Source: Nitratireductor alexandrii
GTDB taxonomy: Bacteria; Pseudomonadota; Alphaproteobacteria; Rhizobiales; Rhizobiaceae
NCBI RefSeq assembly: GCF_004000215.1
Contig: NZ_RBVY01000004.1
Span: forward strand, 248,001 to 312,000
DNA length: 64,000 nt
Direction: 5' to 3'
The notes under the pieces: model-generated
The model's input: only the letters and a program-made list of their open reading frames with translations
What the model was told of the DNA's origin: nothing
The model's database searches: none
In this document: positions 32,487-43,470 of the stretch, one piece after another
How positions within the stretch are numbered: the first letter of the stretch is position 1
How the letters are laid out: each line of letters begins with the position of its first letter
Program-made: the position numbers and the translations under genes

Positions 32487-34373
32487 TCAAAAACTTAGAG
32501 CCTGCTGGATCGCGGCCTGGTTGACCGTGACCCCGTACTCGTCGCGCAGCTTGGTCACCAACTGGTCGAGCAGGTCGTCGGCAAGGCCGGTGCGGAAGTT
32601 CTCGCGGTTTTCCGGCGGCACCGATTCGGCGCTGGCGCCGGCCGGCTCGAAGACTTCCACAACCTTGAAAAGGATCTGCGCATCGCCGGTCGGCGCGGCG
32701 ACCGTCCCGACCCCGCCGGGGGCGACGCCGTAGACCGCGGCGACACCTGCAGCGCCGAAATCGGCGTCTTCGGCGCCGCGACGCAACCCGCGCTTGGTCT
32801 GCTTTTCCAGCGCAAGCTCGCCGGCGATCTCGTCGAGAGAGGCACCGTCCGCGACGCGCTTTTCCAGTTCCTTGGCCCGGGTGGAGAGCCGGTCGTCGCG
32901 TTCGGCCGCGCGCCAGTCGGCCACCACCTCGTCGCGCACCTCGTCCAGAGAACGCTCGCGGCGCGGCGTGATCGTGTCGACCTCGTAGAACACGAACCCG
33001 CTCGCCCCCAGCGAAAGCGGCGGGTTCTCCACGCCGGCCTCGGTCTCGAACGCCTCGCGCAGCATGTCGCGCGACTGCGGCAGATCGTTGACAACCGTAC
33101 CGTCCGGCGTCCGGCCCGTACGGTCGACGGCCTCGACCGTCACCATTTTCAGGCCAAGCTTTTCGGCCGCTTCGGCCATGGTCGCACCCGAAGCGCGCGC
33201 ATCCTCGTAGCCGTCGTGAACGTCGAACAAAACGTCTCCGGCTTCGGCGAGCGCCAGTTCCATGCGGATCTTGTCGGCGACCTCCTCGAAGGGCTGGACC
33301 TTTTCCTCCTCGATCTCGGTCACTCGCAGGATCACCGGCCCGAACGCGCCTTCGACGATGCCGCTGATTTCGTTTTCGGCAAGTCCGAAAGCCGCCTCCG
33401 CGACCGCCGGATCGGCGACACGCGACTTTTCCAGCGTTCCGAGCTGCACGTCGAGCATCGATTTGCCTTCCGCCGCCACCGTCTCCTCGAAGGTGGCGCC
33501 GCCGCGAATCCGGTCGAGCGCGATCTGCGCGGCCTCGGTATTGGCGAACACTACCTGCTCGATGGTGCGCCGTTCCGGCGTGGTGTAGGAGGCGATGTTG
33601 GTCTCGTAGTCTTGGCGCACCTGGTCGTCGGCGATCGCGCGCGGGTCGGCGATGTCTTCCGGCTCCAGCTTCACATAGGTGAGCTTGCGGTATTCCGGCG
33701 CCTCGTAGCGGATCTTGTTGTCCTCGAACCAGGCCGCCAGCACGTCGTCGGACGGATCCTCGATCGGCTCGACCAGGGCAGGGGGCAGCACGATCATGTC
33801 GACGGTGCGATCCTCGCCCTGATAGAGCGCCACCGCCTTCAAGAACGTGTCGGGCACGCTCATGCCGTCGGAAACCGCCTCCACGATCTGCTGGCGGATG
33901 GCGACCTGCTCGCGATTGCGGATATAATCCTCCGGCCGCATGCCGATCTGCTGCAGCACGAATTCGAACTGGCGTCGGTCAAAAGTCCCGTCGGGACCGC
34001 GAAAAGCCGGATCCTCGGCCGTCAGCAGCGCCAGCCGGTCCTGGGAGAGGCCGAGCCCCATCTCGCGCGCCTGTTCGTCGAGCACCGCACCCGCCACGAG
34101 CTGGGCCAGCACCTGGGCGTCGACACCGAGCGCGATCGCCTGTTCGCGCGTGATGCGCGAGCCGAAACGCTGCGACAGCACGGAAAGCTGTCGGTCGTAG
34201 GCAAGCCGGTAGTCGAGCGCCGACACGGTGGTCTCGCCGGCGGTGACCACCGTGGAGGACGGTCCGCCGGCGATCTGGCCGGAAATGCCCCAGACCGCGA
34301 AACTCAGAACGAGCAGCAGAAGCAGGAGCTTCGCAATCCAGGTGCCGGCGGCTTTTCGCAGAGAATCGAGCAT
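32487..34373 (-). CDS. periplasmic peptidyl-prolyl isomerase with N-terminal membrane anchor (PpiD/SurA-like)
   Basis: A 628-residue membrane-anchored foldase. The single N-terminal transmembrane helix is at about 12-32 (KLLLLLLVLSFAVWGISG). A SurA-N-type chaperone region follows (about 35-200), with a parvulin rotamase domain near 240-360 and a long C-terminal region. It helps fold exported proteins on the periplasmic side. ATG 34373 is chosen over upstream starts because it puts the helix in the right place and follows GGAAAAG. Order ppiD then trpD, divergent from tpiA, is normal for Hyphomicrobiales. Confidence 0.88.
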   Translation of the reverse strand: MLDSLRKAAGTWIAKLLLLLLVLSFAVWGISGQIAGGPSSTVVTAGETTVSALDYRLAYDRQLSVLSQRFGSRITREQAIALGVDAQVLAQLVAGAVLDEQAREMGLGLSQDRLALLTAEDPAFRGPDGTFDRRQFEFVLQQIGMRPEDYIRNREQVAIRQQIVEAVSDGMSVPDTFLKAVALYQGEDRTVDMIVLPPALVEPIEDPSDDVLAAWFEDNKIRYEAPEYRKLTYVKLEPEDIADPRAIADDQVRQDYETNIASYTTPERRTIEQVVFANTEAAQIALDRIRGGATFEETVAAEGKSMLDVQLGTLEKSRVADPAVAEAAFGLAENEISGIVEGAFGPVILRVTEIEEEKVQPFEEVADKIRMELALAEAGDVLFDVHDGYEDARASGATMAEAAEKLGLKMVTVEAVDRTGRTPDGTVVNDLPQSRDMLREAFETEAGVENPPLSLGASGFVFYEVDTITPRRERSLDEVRDEVVADWRAAERDDRLSTRAKELEKRVADGASLDEIAGELALEKQTKRGLRRGAEDADFGAAGVAAVYGVAPGGVGTVAAPTGDAQILFKVVEVFEPAGASAESVPPENRENFRTGLADDLLDQLVTKLRDEYGVTVNQAAIQQALSF

Positions 34374-34519
34374 GACTTTTCCAGAATTCGTCGCACCGCC
34401 GAGGCGGCGCCTTCCTGAGGCGAAGCAAATAACGCCCTTCGCCACCAGTGTCGATTGCTTTATGGCCGCAATTTGCTAGGGAAACCGCTCGTTTGGTGAC
34501 GTGTGAAGGATAAGCGCCC

Positions 34520-35284
34520 ATGACCGATGGAATCCGCCCGCTCGTGGCAGGCAATTGGAAGATGCACGGCAGCGGCGCCGCGCTCGGCGAATTGCGGGCG
34601 ATCGGCAACGGGTTCCTGCACGGGCTGGACGCCGACGTTGAGGCCCTGGTCTGCGTGCCGGCGACCCTGCTGTCGCGCGCTCACGAAATCGTGTCGCGCA
34701 CGCCGGTGACTGTCGGCGGCCAGGACTGCCACGCCAAGGCGAGCGGCGCCCACACCGGCGACATCGCCGCCGAAATGCTCAAGGACGCCGGCGCCTCGCA
34801 TGTCATTGTCGGCCATTCCGAGCGCCGCACCGACCATGGCGAAACCGATTCGCAAGTCGCCGACAAAACCGAAGCCGCCTGGCTCGCCGGCCTGGTCGCG
34901 ATCGTGTGCATCGGCGAAACCCGAGCCGAGCGCGAGGCGGGCCAGACCCTCGACGTCTTGTCGCGGCAGATCGTCAATTCGGTGCCGGAGGGCGCCAAGC
35001 CGTCGAACACGGTCGTGGCCTACGAGCCGGTCTGGGCGATCGGCACCGGGCTGACGCCATCCGTTGCCGACATCGCCGAGGCCCACGCCCATATTCGTCG
35101 CCAGCTTGCCGACCATATCGGCGCGGACGCCGCGCGCATGCGCCTTCTTTACGGCGGCTCGGTCAAGCCGGCCAACGCGGCCGAACTGCTGTCGATCGAC
35201 AATGTCGACGGGGCGCTGGTCGGCGGAGCAAGCCTCAAGGCCTCCGACTTCCTGGCGATCGCGGAAGCCTATCAATCGTTTTGA
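34520..35284 (+). CDS. tpiA: triosephosphate isomerase
   Basis: A 254-residue TIM barrel interconverting dihydroxyacetone phosphate and glyceraldehyde 3-phosphate. Active-site motifs: GNWKMHG near residue 10, VGHSERR with His99, AYEPVWAIGTG with catalytic Glu169, and the phosphate loop YGGSVK. It is divergent from ppiD with a 146-base shared promoter region. Confidence 0.97.
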   Translation: MTDGIRPLVAGNWKMHGSGAALGELRAIGNGFLHGLDADVEALVCVPATLLSRAHEIVSRTPVTVGGQDCHAKASGAHTGDIAAEMLKDAGASHVIVGHSERRTDHGETDSQVADKTEAAWLAGLVAIVCIGETRAEREAGQTLDVLSRQIVNSVPEGAKPSNTVVAYEPVWAIGTGLTPSVADIAEAHAHIRRQLADHIGADAARMRLLYGGSVKPANAAELLSIDNVDGALVGGASLKASDFLAIAEAYQSF

Positions 35285-35447
35285 ACGCCCGGCCGGCATT
35301 CTGCGGGGCCGATCGTTGAACGCCGCGGCGCCAGGGTCCATATGGCAGACAGAGCCATTAGGCCCGAAAGGCTTGGAATGGCCGCAAAAGGCGTGTAAGG
35401 AGCCGCGTCCCCGGGGCGACCTGGCTCAAAACCTGCGGAACTGATTC

Positions 35448-35840
35448 ATGGAAACCGTCCTTATCGTCATTCACCTGATGGTCGTGCTCGCGCTGGTGGG
35501 GCTCGTCCTCATGCAGCGCTCGGAGGGCGGCGGTCTGGGAATCGGCGGCGGCTCCGGCTTCATGACCGCGCGCGGGGCGGCGAATGCGCTGACCAGGGCG
35601 ACCGGCATCCTGGCGGCCGCCTTCTTCGCGACGTCCCTGGCACTGACCGTGCTGGCCCGTTACACAGAACAGCCGATCGACATTCTCGACCGCCTGCCGC
35701 CACAGTCGGGCGAGCAGGATGGCGGCAACGGCAGCGGCGCCGGCGTCCTCGACCAGCTCGGCGGCGATGACGCGCCCGCCCCGCCGGCCGATGCCGGCAC
35801 GGCCCAACCCGCCGCACCGGCGGTCCCCGACGCCGAATAG
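35448..35840 (+). CDS. secG: preprotein translocase subunit SecG
   Basis: A 130-residue SecG: two membrane helices (about 3-22 and 50-70) around the conserved LMQRSEGGGLGIGGGSGFMTARG cytoplasmic loop (in part), followed by a Pro/Ala/Asp-rich C-terminal tail typical of Hyphomicrobiales. It is an accessory subunit of SecYEG. It follows tpiA by 163 bases; nothing else was recognised in that gap. Confidence 0.93.
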   Translation: METVLIVIHLMVVLALVGLVLMQRSEGGGLGIGGGSGFMTARGAANALTRATGILAAAFFATSLALTVLARYTEQPIDILDRLPPQSGEQDGGNGSGAGVLDQLGGDDAPAPPADAGTAQPAAPAVPDAE

Positions 35841-36052
35841 GCCCGAGAGACGCCGTGATAGCGGGCGACGCGCGCCAAGCCGCACGACGCCCGCCGGTCC
35901 CAGTCGTGAAATCCCGTTGAAAACCCCGCTCGGTGTTCGACAGGCGCGCGCTTGAGCGTCCACCCGGCTTGGCGTTATGATCGAAACATCGGGCGATCCG
36001 CATGTCGCGGAGCCGCGCGATGATCGGTACGGATCGCCAACGGGGTCGAATC

Positions 36053-36907
36053 ATGATCGCGAAACGTTTTCTTGTGGCAGCATGCGGCGCGTTGCTGGGT
36101 CTTGCCGTTGTCGGCAGCGCCAGTGCGGAATCCAATTTCCGTCCGGAACAGTGGGAGAAGCTGGAAAAGCCGGTGCAACCGGCCAAGCCGCGCCAGCGCG
36201 CGGCGTCGACCAGCCAAAAAAATCTCGTCGCCAAGCAGCGCAAGGCCGACAGGAACGACGCCCGGACCGCCTCGGCCTCGGAAGTGGCGAAGACCGGCAA
36301 CAACGGCGAATTGCGCAGTCACGGCGACGGCAAGGGCAAGCTGTTCGGTTCGCTGTTCGGTGACGACAGCAGCCTGTTGCCGCAGACCCGGGCCCTCGAC
36401 GCGGTGCTGGAAAAGCAGCAGAACGGCCGCAAATTCAAGGTAAAATCCGATTTCGAGCCGCAAATCGTCGCATATTCTGGTTACAAACGCGGCACAATCG
36501 TCATCGATACGTCGAAACGCTATCTCTATCTGGTCGAATCGGGCAGCACCGCGCGCCGCTATGCGATCGCGGTCGGGCGCGAGGGACTGGAATTCAAGGG
36601 CAGGGCCACGATCGGCGACAAACAGGAATGGCCGCGCTGGATCCCCACCCAGGCCATGCAGAAACGCGAGCCCAAGAAATACGGCCAATACAAGGACGGC
36701 ATGCCCGGCGGCCCCAACAACCCGCTCGGCGCGCGCGCGCTTTATCTCTATGACGGCAAGAAGGATACCCATGTGCGTATCCACGGCACCAACCAGCCGC
36801 AGACCGTGGGCACCAATTCCTCAAACGGCTGTTTCCGCATGATCAACGACCATGTGATGGATCTGTACCGCCGGGTCGGGATCGGTGCACAGGTCGTCGT
36901 TCTTTAG
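36053..36907 (+). CDS. L,D-transpeptidase (YkuD/ErfK type), exported
   Basis: A 284-residue exported enzyme with a signal peptide (about 1-25, ending VGSASAES). A basic low-complexity linker is followed by the YkuD domain (about 145-284). The catalytic motif is HGTN (His244)...SSNGCFRM with nucleophile Cys260. These enzymes form 3-3 peptidoglycan cross-links or attach envelope proteins. ATG 36053 gives a proper signal peptide; an upstream in-frame start at 36002 does not. A strong terminator follows. Confidence 0.92.
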   Translation: MIAKRFLVAACGALLGLAVVGSASAESNFRPEQWEKLEKPVQPAKPRQRAASTSQKNLVAKQRKADRNDARTASASEVAKTGNNGELRSHGDGKGKLFGSLFGDDSSLLPQTRALDAVLEKQQNGRKFKVKSDFEPQIVAYSGYKRGTIVIDTSKRYLYLVESGSTARRYAIAVGREGLEFKGRATIGDKQEWPRWIPTQAMQKREPKKYGQYKDGMPGGPNNPLGARALYLYDGKKDTHVRIHGTNQPQTVGTNSSNGCFRMINDHVMDLYRRVGIGAQVVVL

Positions 36908-36931
36908 AATCAGAGACTTGATTGGAATTTC

Positions 36932-36963
36932 CCAAAAGGCTCCGCCGCAGCGGGGCCTTTTGG
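36932..36963 (+). terminator. rho-independent terminator between the L,D-transpeptidase gene and pyrG
   Basis: CCAAAAGGC and GCCTTTTGG pair, extended inward by CCGC/GCGG around a CGCA loop, giving a long GC-rich stem with A- and T-rich feet. It lies about 25 bases after the stop codon and can act in both directions. Confidence 0.85.
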
Positions 36964-37032
36964 CGCGAACGGGCTGAGGAAAATCGGGACAAGGCGCTTT
37001 TTCCGCTGGCGGAATCGCAATCCGAACGTTAA

Positions 37033-38673
<1,641 letters not shown>

Positions 38674-38778
38674 CCCGGTCCGGACGCGGCTTCATCCGAC
38701 ATCGTCCGGTTTGCCCCGGCGCGGCATTCGCGGCACAATGGTGTGGGGCGAGAAATCGCGGTGTGGGGGAATGAAGCC

Positions 38779-39951
38779 GTGAGCGACAGCTATCGGGAAG
38801 TGACGCGAACCTCGTGGTTCGGGCGTATCGGCAATTCGATCGGCGGTGTCGTCTTCGGCCTGCTGTTGATCCTCGCCATGATCGTCGGCCTGTTCTGGAA
38901 CGAGGGCAGGGCGGTCCAGACCGCCCGTTCGCTGGCCGAGGGCGCCGGTATCGTCCTATCGGTCGAGGCCGGCACGGTTTCGCCGGCCAACGAGGGCAGG
39001 CTGGTTCACGTCACCGGCCGCGTGACGGCCGAGGAGGAACCGGCCGATCTCGCCTTCGGCATCAGCGGAGCCGGCATCCGCCTCGAACGCAGCGTCGAGA
39101 TGTATCAATGGCGGCAGAACGCCAGTTCGGAGACGAAAAAGGAACTCGGCGGCGGCGAAGAGACCGTCACCACCTACACGTACGAGCGCGGCTGGTCAGC
39201 GCAAGCCATCGATTCGGGCGGCTTCAAGAAGCCCGAGGGCCACCAGAACCCAGCCATGCGCTATCGCAGCGAGGATTTTCAGATTGCCGCCGCCAAGCTC
39301 GGCGCCTTCGATCTCGACGCCCAGGTCTTGGGCCGCATCGGTGGCGGCCAGGACGTGCCGATCACGCCCGGCCTGATGCCCTCGATCACGCGCGCCTTCA
39401 CCGGCAGCGAGCCGCTGTCGATCGCCGATGGCCGCCTCTATCTGGGCGAAGACCCCGCCGCACCGCAAATCGGCGACTACCGCGTCGGTTATCGGCTGGT
39501 GCCGCTCGGCGCCGTCAGTCTCGTCGCGCGCCAGAGCGGATCGGGCTTTTCGCCATACCAGACCCAGGCCGGCGACCGGCTGTTGATGGTCGAAACCGGC
39601 ACGGTCGCTCCGGAGCAAATGTTCGCCGACGCCGTCACCGGCAACACGGTCCTGACCTGGGTGCTGCGGATCGGCGGCCTGGTCCTGCTGATGGTCGGCT
39701 TTTCCCTGATCATGCGCCCGCTCGGCGTGATCGCGGACGTGATTCCCTTTCTCGGCAATCTGGTGCGCATGGGCACCTCGGCAGTGGCGTTCGTGCTCGC
39801 CGTGCTGATCGGCTTCGCGACGATCGCGATCGCCTGGTTCTGGTACCGGCCATTGCTCTCGCTGGTGCTGATCGTGATCGCGGTGGCGCTCGCCTGGGCC
39901 TTCGGGCGCGCCGGCAAGAAAAAGGCGGCCGCCGAACAGGCCTCGGCTTAG
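38779..39951 (+). CDS. TMEM43-family membrane protein
   Basis: A protein of about 390 residues with one N-terminal hydrophobic segment (about 20-42), a large extracytoplasmic region (about 45-285, containing VEMYQWRQNAS and TYTYERGWS), and three or four C-terminal helices (about 290-380). This layout and the YQW/YERGWS motifs match the TMEM43/LUMA family, found in bacteria and in eukaryotic inner nuclear membranes; the bacterial role is not established. GTG 38779 is used; GTG 38743 in frame would add 12 residues. Confidence 0.75.
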   Translation: MSDSYREVTRTSWFGRIGNSIGGVVFGLLLILAMIVGLFWNEGRAVQTARSLAEGAGIVLSVEAGTVSPANEGRLVHVTGRVTAEEEPADLAFGISGAGIRLERSVEMYQWRQNASSETKKELGGGEETVTTYTYERGWSAQAIDSGGFKKPEGHQNPAMRYRSEDFQIAAAKLGAFDLDAQVLGRIGGGQDVPITPGLMPSITRAFTGSEPLSIADGRLYLGEDPAAPQIGDYRVGYRLVPLGAVSLVARQSGSGFSPYQTQAGDRLLMVETGTVAPEQMFADAVTGNTVLTWVLRIGGLVLLMVGFSLIMRPLGVIADVIPFLGNLVRMGTSAVAFVLAVLIGFATIAIAWFWYRPLLSLVLIVIAVALAWAFGRAGKKKAAAEQASA

Positions 39952-39965
39952 GCCCGTTCCGGGCC
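39951..39965. terminator. short GC hairpin at the 3' end of the TMEM43-like gene
   Basis: GGCCCG-TTC-CGGGCC is a perfect 6-bp stem beginning on the last base of the stop codon, between convergent genes. It lacks a T-run, so terminator function is only suggested. Confidence 0.35.
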
Positions 39966-40060
39966 AAGCGGCGGCCGGTTCGCCGTTCGCAAACGCGTTG
40001 GGACAAAGAAGCCGATCCGAGGTTCCGTGAAAAGCAGTCCGGCTCTGGAGCCAATCCCGA

Positions 40061-41020
40061 TTACGGGCGCGCGATTGCGATGCGGCCCTGGCCGCGCCGC
40101 GAGCGTGCTTTCGGCAGATAGGCCTCGATCAACTCGGCCATGTGGGCGTTGCGCGCGCGCGCGGTCTTTTCGCCCATCACCACGGCGACGACACGCCGGC
40201 CGTCCCGGTCGACAGATGTCGCCAGGTTAAAGCCCGAGGCGCGCGTATAACCGGTCTTGATGCCGTCGGCGCCGCGCACCGTTTCCAAAACCTTGTTGTG
40301 GCCGCGGATGGTCTTGCCGCGATAGGCGAAGCTGGTCAGCGAGAAATAGGGATAATAGGCGGGGAAACGCCTCCTGAGTGACATGCCGAGCTTGGCCATG
40401 TCGCGCGCGGTGGTGCGCTGGCGCGAATCCGGCAGGCCGGACGCGTTGCGGAACACCGTGCCGACCATGCCGAGCTGGCGCGCCTTGGCCGTCATCATCG
40501 CAGCGAAACGCTCCTCGGTTCCGCCCAGAAACTCCGCCACCGCGGTGGCGACGTCATTGGCCGATTTGGTCGCCAGCGCCCTTATCGCGATGTCGGCCGG
40601 CACCGGCTGACCGGCCTTGAGGCCGAGCTTGGAGGGCGGCCGGCTGGCGGCATAGGCCGAGACCGGGATCGGCGTGTCGCGGCTCACGCGGCCCTGTTCC
40701 ATCGCCTCGAACAAGAGATAAAGCGTCATCATCTTGGTCAGCGAGGCCGGGTAGCGGGCGGAATCGGCATTGCGCGCGAAAAGCACGCGCCCGTCCTGCG
40801 CATCGACCACGATCGCGGCATATTTCGGCGACGAGGAGGAGGTCGAGCTCGGCACCGCCGTGCGCAGCGTTTCCGACGTCGAACAGGCCGTAACCAGCAG
40901 CACCAGGCACAGGCTGAAAACGCCCCTGCCAAGTGCGGTCAGGATTTTTGCGTCCTTGTACCCACCGCGACCCGGCTGCCACGCCACGGCCTTGCGCCAT
41001 TCACCCCACGATCCGACCAT
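40061..41020 (-). CDS. serine-type D-alanyl-D-alanine carboxypeptidase (penicillin-binding protein), lipoprotein-like
   Basis: A 319-residue DD-peptidase of the peptidase S11 family. Active-site motifs are PASLTK (Ser93, Lys96), SAN (153-155) and DGIKTG. A hydrophobic stretch (about 28-46) ending LLVTACS suggests a lipobox with Cys46, although the N-terminus before it is long. It trims pentapeptide side chains of peptidoglycan. ATG 41020 is the best of several starts; the N-terminus is uncertain. A second family member lies at 62179-63351. Confidence 0.9.
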   Translation of the reverse strand: MVGSWGEWRKAVAWQPGRGGYKDAKILTALGRGVFSLCLVLLVTACSTSETLRTAVPSSTSSSSPKYAAIVVDAQDGRVLFARNADSARYPASLTKMMTLYLLFEAMEQGRVSRDTPIPVSAYAASRPPSKLGLKAGQPVPADIAIRALATKSANDVATAVAEFLGGTEERFAAMMTAKARQLGMVGTVFRNASGLPDSRQRTTARDMAKLGMSLRRRFPAYYPYFSLTSFAYRGKTIRGHNKVLETVRGADGIKTGYTRASGFNLATSVDRDGRRVVAVVMGEKTARARNAHMAELIEAYLPKARSRRGQGRIAIARP

Positions 41021-41254
41021 ATACCCACGCCCATCTTCTTCCCCAATCCCGGCGGACCATGCCACGCCAGGCTTTCCCAAGGCTATTCACATCACATGCG
41101 ATTGCAACCGCGACGCCGGCAAATCTGGAGCCCGTCCATGCGCTGAGGGAACGAATGCGGTCGTTGCCGGAGATCGTGCGGACGCAGTCGCCAGACGCGG
41201 CAAGCCGGCCGGGACCGACTTGCACCGCGCGCCCAGTTGAGGCAGATGGGCGCT

Positions 41255-42181
41255 ATGTCCGCTCCCTCATCCGCGCTATCGCTCGATCACCTGGTGCTGC
41301 CGACGGCCGATCTGGAGACCGCCAGCGCCCGCCTCTGCGCCCTGGGCTTCACCGTCGCGCCGCAAGGCACCCATCCGTTTGGCACGGTGAACCGCTGCGT
41401 CTATTTTTCGGATGGTTGTTTTCTGGAGCCGCTCGCCATCGGCGATCGGGACCGGTGCATCGCCGCGATCGCCGACGGCAATGTGTTCGTGGCCCGCGAC
41501 GAGGCCTTTCGGCGCGCACGCGGCCAGGAGGGTTTTTCCGCCATCGTGTTCGCCACGGCGGATGCCGAGGCCGACCACGCGCGCTACGTCTCGGGCGGCA
41601 TGTCGCCGGGAAAACCGCTTTTCTTCACCCGCCCCTTCCTCGACGCCGACGGCAAGGCGGGCGAGGCGAGTTTCAGGCTCGCCTTCGCCACCATCGCCGG
41701 GCTCGCCGAGCCGTTCTTCTTCGCCTGTCAGCGTATCGGCGTCCCGGCCGTCGACCGCACGGCGCTGGAAGCCCATGAAAACGGCGCTCGCGGCCTGGCC
41801 GGCGCGGTCGTGGTCGCCGACGACACGGTCTCGGTCCGCGATGCGATCGCCAGGATCGCCAAGGTCGGCAACGGCACGGAGCCTGACGCGGAGGCGGCCG
41901 CGCTGGTACTGTCGAACGCCGCGATCGACGTGATGCGGCCGGACGCCTATCGCCGACGCTTCGGCGCGGAGCCCGACTGCGGACGTGCCGGTTTTGCGCT
42001 GATACGCGTGGCGGTCGACGCCATCGACGTCGTCCGCGCGCTTCTGACAAGTCGCGGCATCGCCAATCGCCTCGTCGGCGCCGGCCTGTTTGTGCCACGC
42101 GCGGCTGGGCAGGGCGCCGACATTCTTTTTGAAGCCGGGCCGCGCGAAGCCGGCTCCACCGAGACCGGAACAGCATCATGA
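41255..42181 (+). CDS. VOC-superfamily (glyoxalase-like) protein
   Basis: A 308-residue protein whose N-terminal half is a vicinal-oxygen-chelate fold: [20 protein letters not shown] with a metal-type His near residue 12, and [21 protein letters not shown] (segments). The C-terminal half reads as a second, weaker VOC unit ([19 protein letters not shown]). Members bind divalent metals and do isomerisation, dioxygenation or resistance functions; no substrate can be read here. It overlaps kdsA by four bases (ATGA). Start ATG 41255 is chosen over TTG 41237. Confidence 0.75.
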   Translation: MSAPSSALSLDHLVLPTADLETASARLCALGFTVAPQGTHPFGTVNRCVYFSDGCFLEPLAIGDRDRCIAAIADGNVFVARDEAFRRARGQEGFSAIVFATADAEADHARYVSGGMSPGKPLFFTRPFLDADGKAGEASFRLAFATIAGLAEPFFFACQRIGVPAVDRTALEAHENGARGLAGAVVVADDTVSVRDAIARIAKVGNGTEPDAEAAALVLSNAAIDVMRPDAYRRRFGAEPDCGRAGFALIRVAVDAIDVVRALLTSRGIANRLVGAGLFVPRAAGQGADILFEAGPREAGSTETGTAS

Positions 42182-43011
42182 CGCCCAATCGAAGAATCAC
42201 CCTCGACAGCGGCGCCGTCTTCGCCAACGACGCGCCGCTGGCGCTGATTGCCGGTCCCTGCCAGCTCGAAAGCCGGCAACACGCCTTCGACATGGCCGGC
42301 GCACTCAAGGAACTGACCGCCGGGCTCGGGCTCGGCTTCGTCTACAAGACCAGCTTCGACAAGGCCAACCGGACCGCGCTGACCAGCACGCGGGGCGCGG
42401 GCCTCGACGCCGCCCTGCCGATCTTCGCCGACCTGCGCTCGGAACTCGGCATCGCGGTTCTGACCGATGTCCACACCGCCGAACAGTGCGCGCCGGTGGC
42501 CGAGGTGGTGGACGTGCTGCAAATCCCGGCCTTCTTGTGCCGTCAGACCGATCTCCTGGTCGCGGCCGCGCAAACCGGTAAGATCGTCAACGTCAAGAAA
42601 GGCCAGTTTCTCGCCCCCTGGGACATGAAGAACGTCGTCTCCAAGGTCACGGGCTCGGGCAATCCCAACGTGCTGGTGACCGAGCGCGGGGCATCCTTCG
42701 GCTACAACACGCTGGTCTCCGACATGCGCGCCCTGCCGATCATGGCCGAGACCGGCGCTCCGGTGATTTTCGATGCCACCCATTCGGTCCAGCAGCCGGG
42801 CGGGCAGGGCGCCACCTCCGGCGGCGAGCGGCGTTTCGTGGCGACGCTGGCGCGCGCGGCGGTTGCCGTCGGCGTGGCGGGGGTGTTCATCGAAACCCAC
42901 CAGGACCCCGACAACTCGACCTCGTCGGACGGGCCGAACATGGTGCCGCTGAAGGACATGCCGGCACTGCTGGAGCAGCTGATCGCGCTCGACCGGATCG
43001 CCAAGGGCTGA
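42178..43011 (+). CDS. kdsA: 3-deoxy-8-phosphooctulonate synthase
   Basis: A 277-residue KDO 8-phosphate synthase making the lipopolysaccharide sugar precursor from arabinose 5-phosphate and PEP. Motifs [41 protein letters not shown] and [11 protein letters not shown] are complete. The position after pyrG is typical of Hyphomicrobiales, where eno normally follows; here dodecin and a large repeat protein follow instead. Confidence 0.96.
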   Translation: MTPNRRITLDSGAVFANDAPLALIAGPCQLESRQHAFDMAGALKELTAGLGLGFVYKTSFDKANRTALTSTRGAGLDAALPIFADLRSELGIAVLTDVHTAEQCAPVAEVVDVLQIPAFLCRQTDLLVAAAQTGKIVNVKKGQFLAPWDMKNVVSKVTGSGNPNVLVTERGASFGYNTLVSDMRALPIMAETGAPVIFDATHSVQQPGGQGATSGGERRFVATLARAAVAVGVAGVFIETHQDPDNSTSSDGPNMVPLKDMPALLEQLIALDRIAKG

Positions 43012-43150
43012 CCCTCACGCGCGCCGGTTTCAAAACGGACCCGTCGCACGAACTCTAAGGTTTTGTCGGCAAAGCCGATTTTGGCGAAACCCGGTTCCGC
43101 CACCCCGTCCGATACTCTAGACTCGCCCCGGTTCATTCAAGGAGGCATCC

Positions 43151-43354
43151 ATGTCAGTCGCACGCGTCACCGAAATCACCGCATCGTCCGAAAAGAGCTT
43201 CGACGACGCCGTCGAAAAGGGCATCGCGCGCGCGGTCAAGACGCTGAAACACGTCACCGGCGCCTGGATCCAGGAACAGAAGGTCACCGTGGAGGACGGC
43301 AAGATCGCCGCCTATCGGGTCAACATGAAAGTGACCTTCATCCTCAAGGACTGA
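43151..43354 (+). CDS. dodecin
   Basis: A 67-residue flavin-storage protein that forms dodecamers binding riboflavin, FMN or lumichrome. The family pattern is complete: VTEITASSEKSFDDAVEKGIARA (segments), TGAWIQEQKVTVEDGKI (flavin-stacking Trp38) and a final YRVNMKVTF. It has its own ribosome site (AAGGAGG) and is followed by a strong hairpin. Confidence 0.94.
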   Translation: MSVARVTEITASSEKSFDDAVEKGIARAVKTLKHVTGAWIQEQKVTVEDGKIAAYRVNMKVTFILKD

Positions 43355-43361
43355 GGCCGCG

Positions 43362-43397
43362 GCACGCCGGGCGGCCACAAGCCGCCGCCCGGCGTGC
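43362..43397. terminator. 14-bp GC hairpin between dodecin and the caspase-like gene
   Basis: GCACGCCGGGCGGC (43362-43375) pairs perfectly with GCCGCCCGGCGTGC (43384-43397) around an 8-base loop, seven bases after the dodecin stop. There is no T-run. It lies between convergent genes, so a bidirectional terminator is likely. Confidence 0.55.
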
Positions 43398-43470
43398 GCA
43401 CTCGCGGACACACACGGGCAGGGCACCGCCGCGCCCGCAACCAAGCAAGCGCGGCCGGCGGCCGGCGGGA

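Noticed and set aside
35285-35447. tRNA gene near secG
   Set aside because: No cloverleaf with T-loop and anticodon arm could be formed by eye in this gap.
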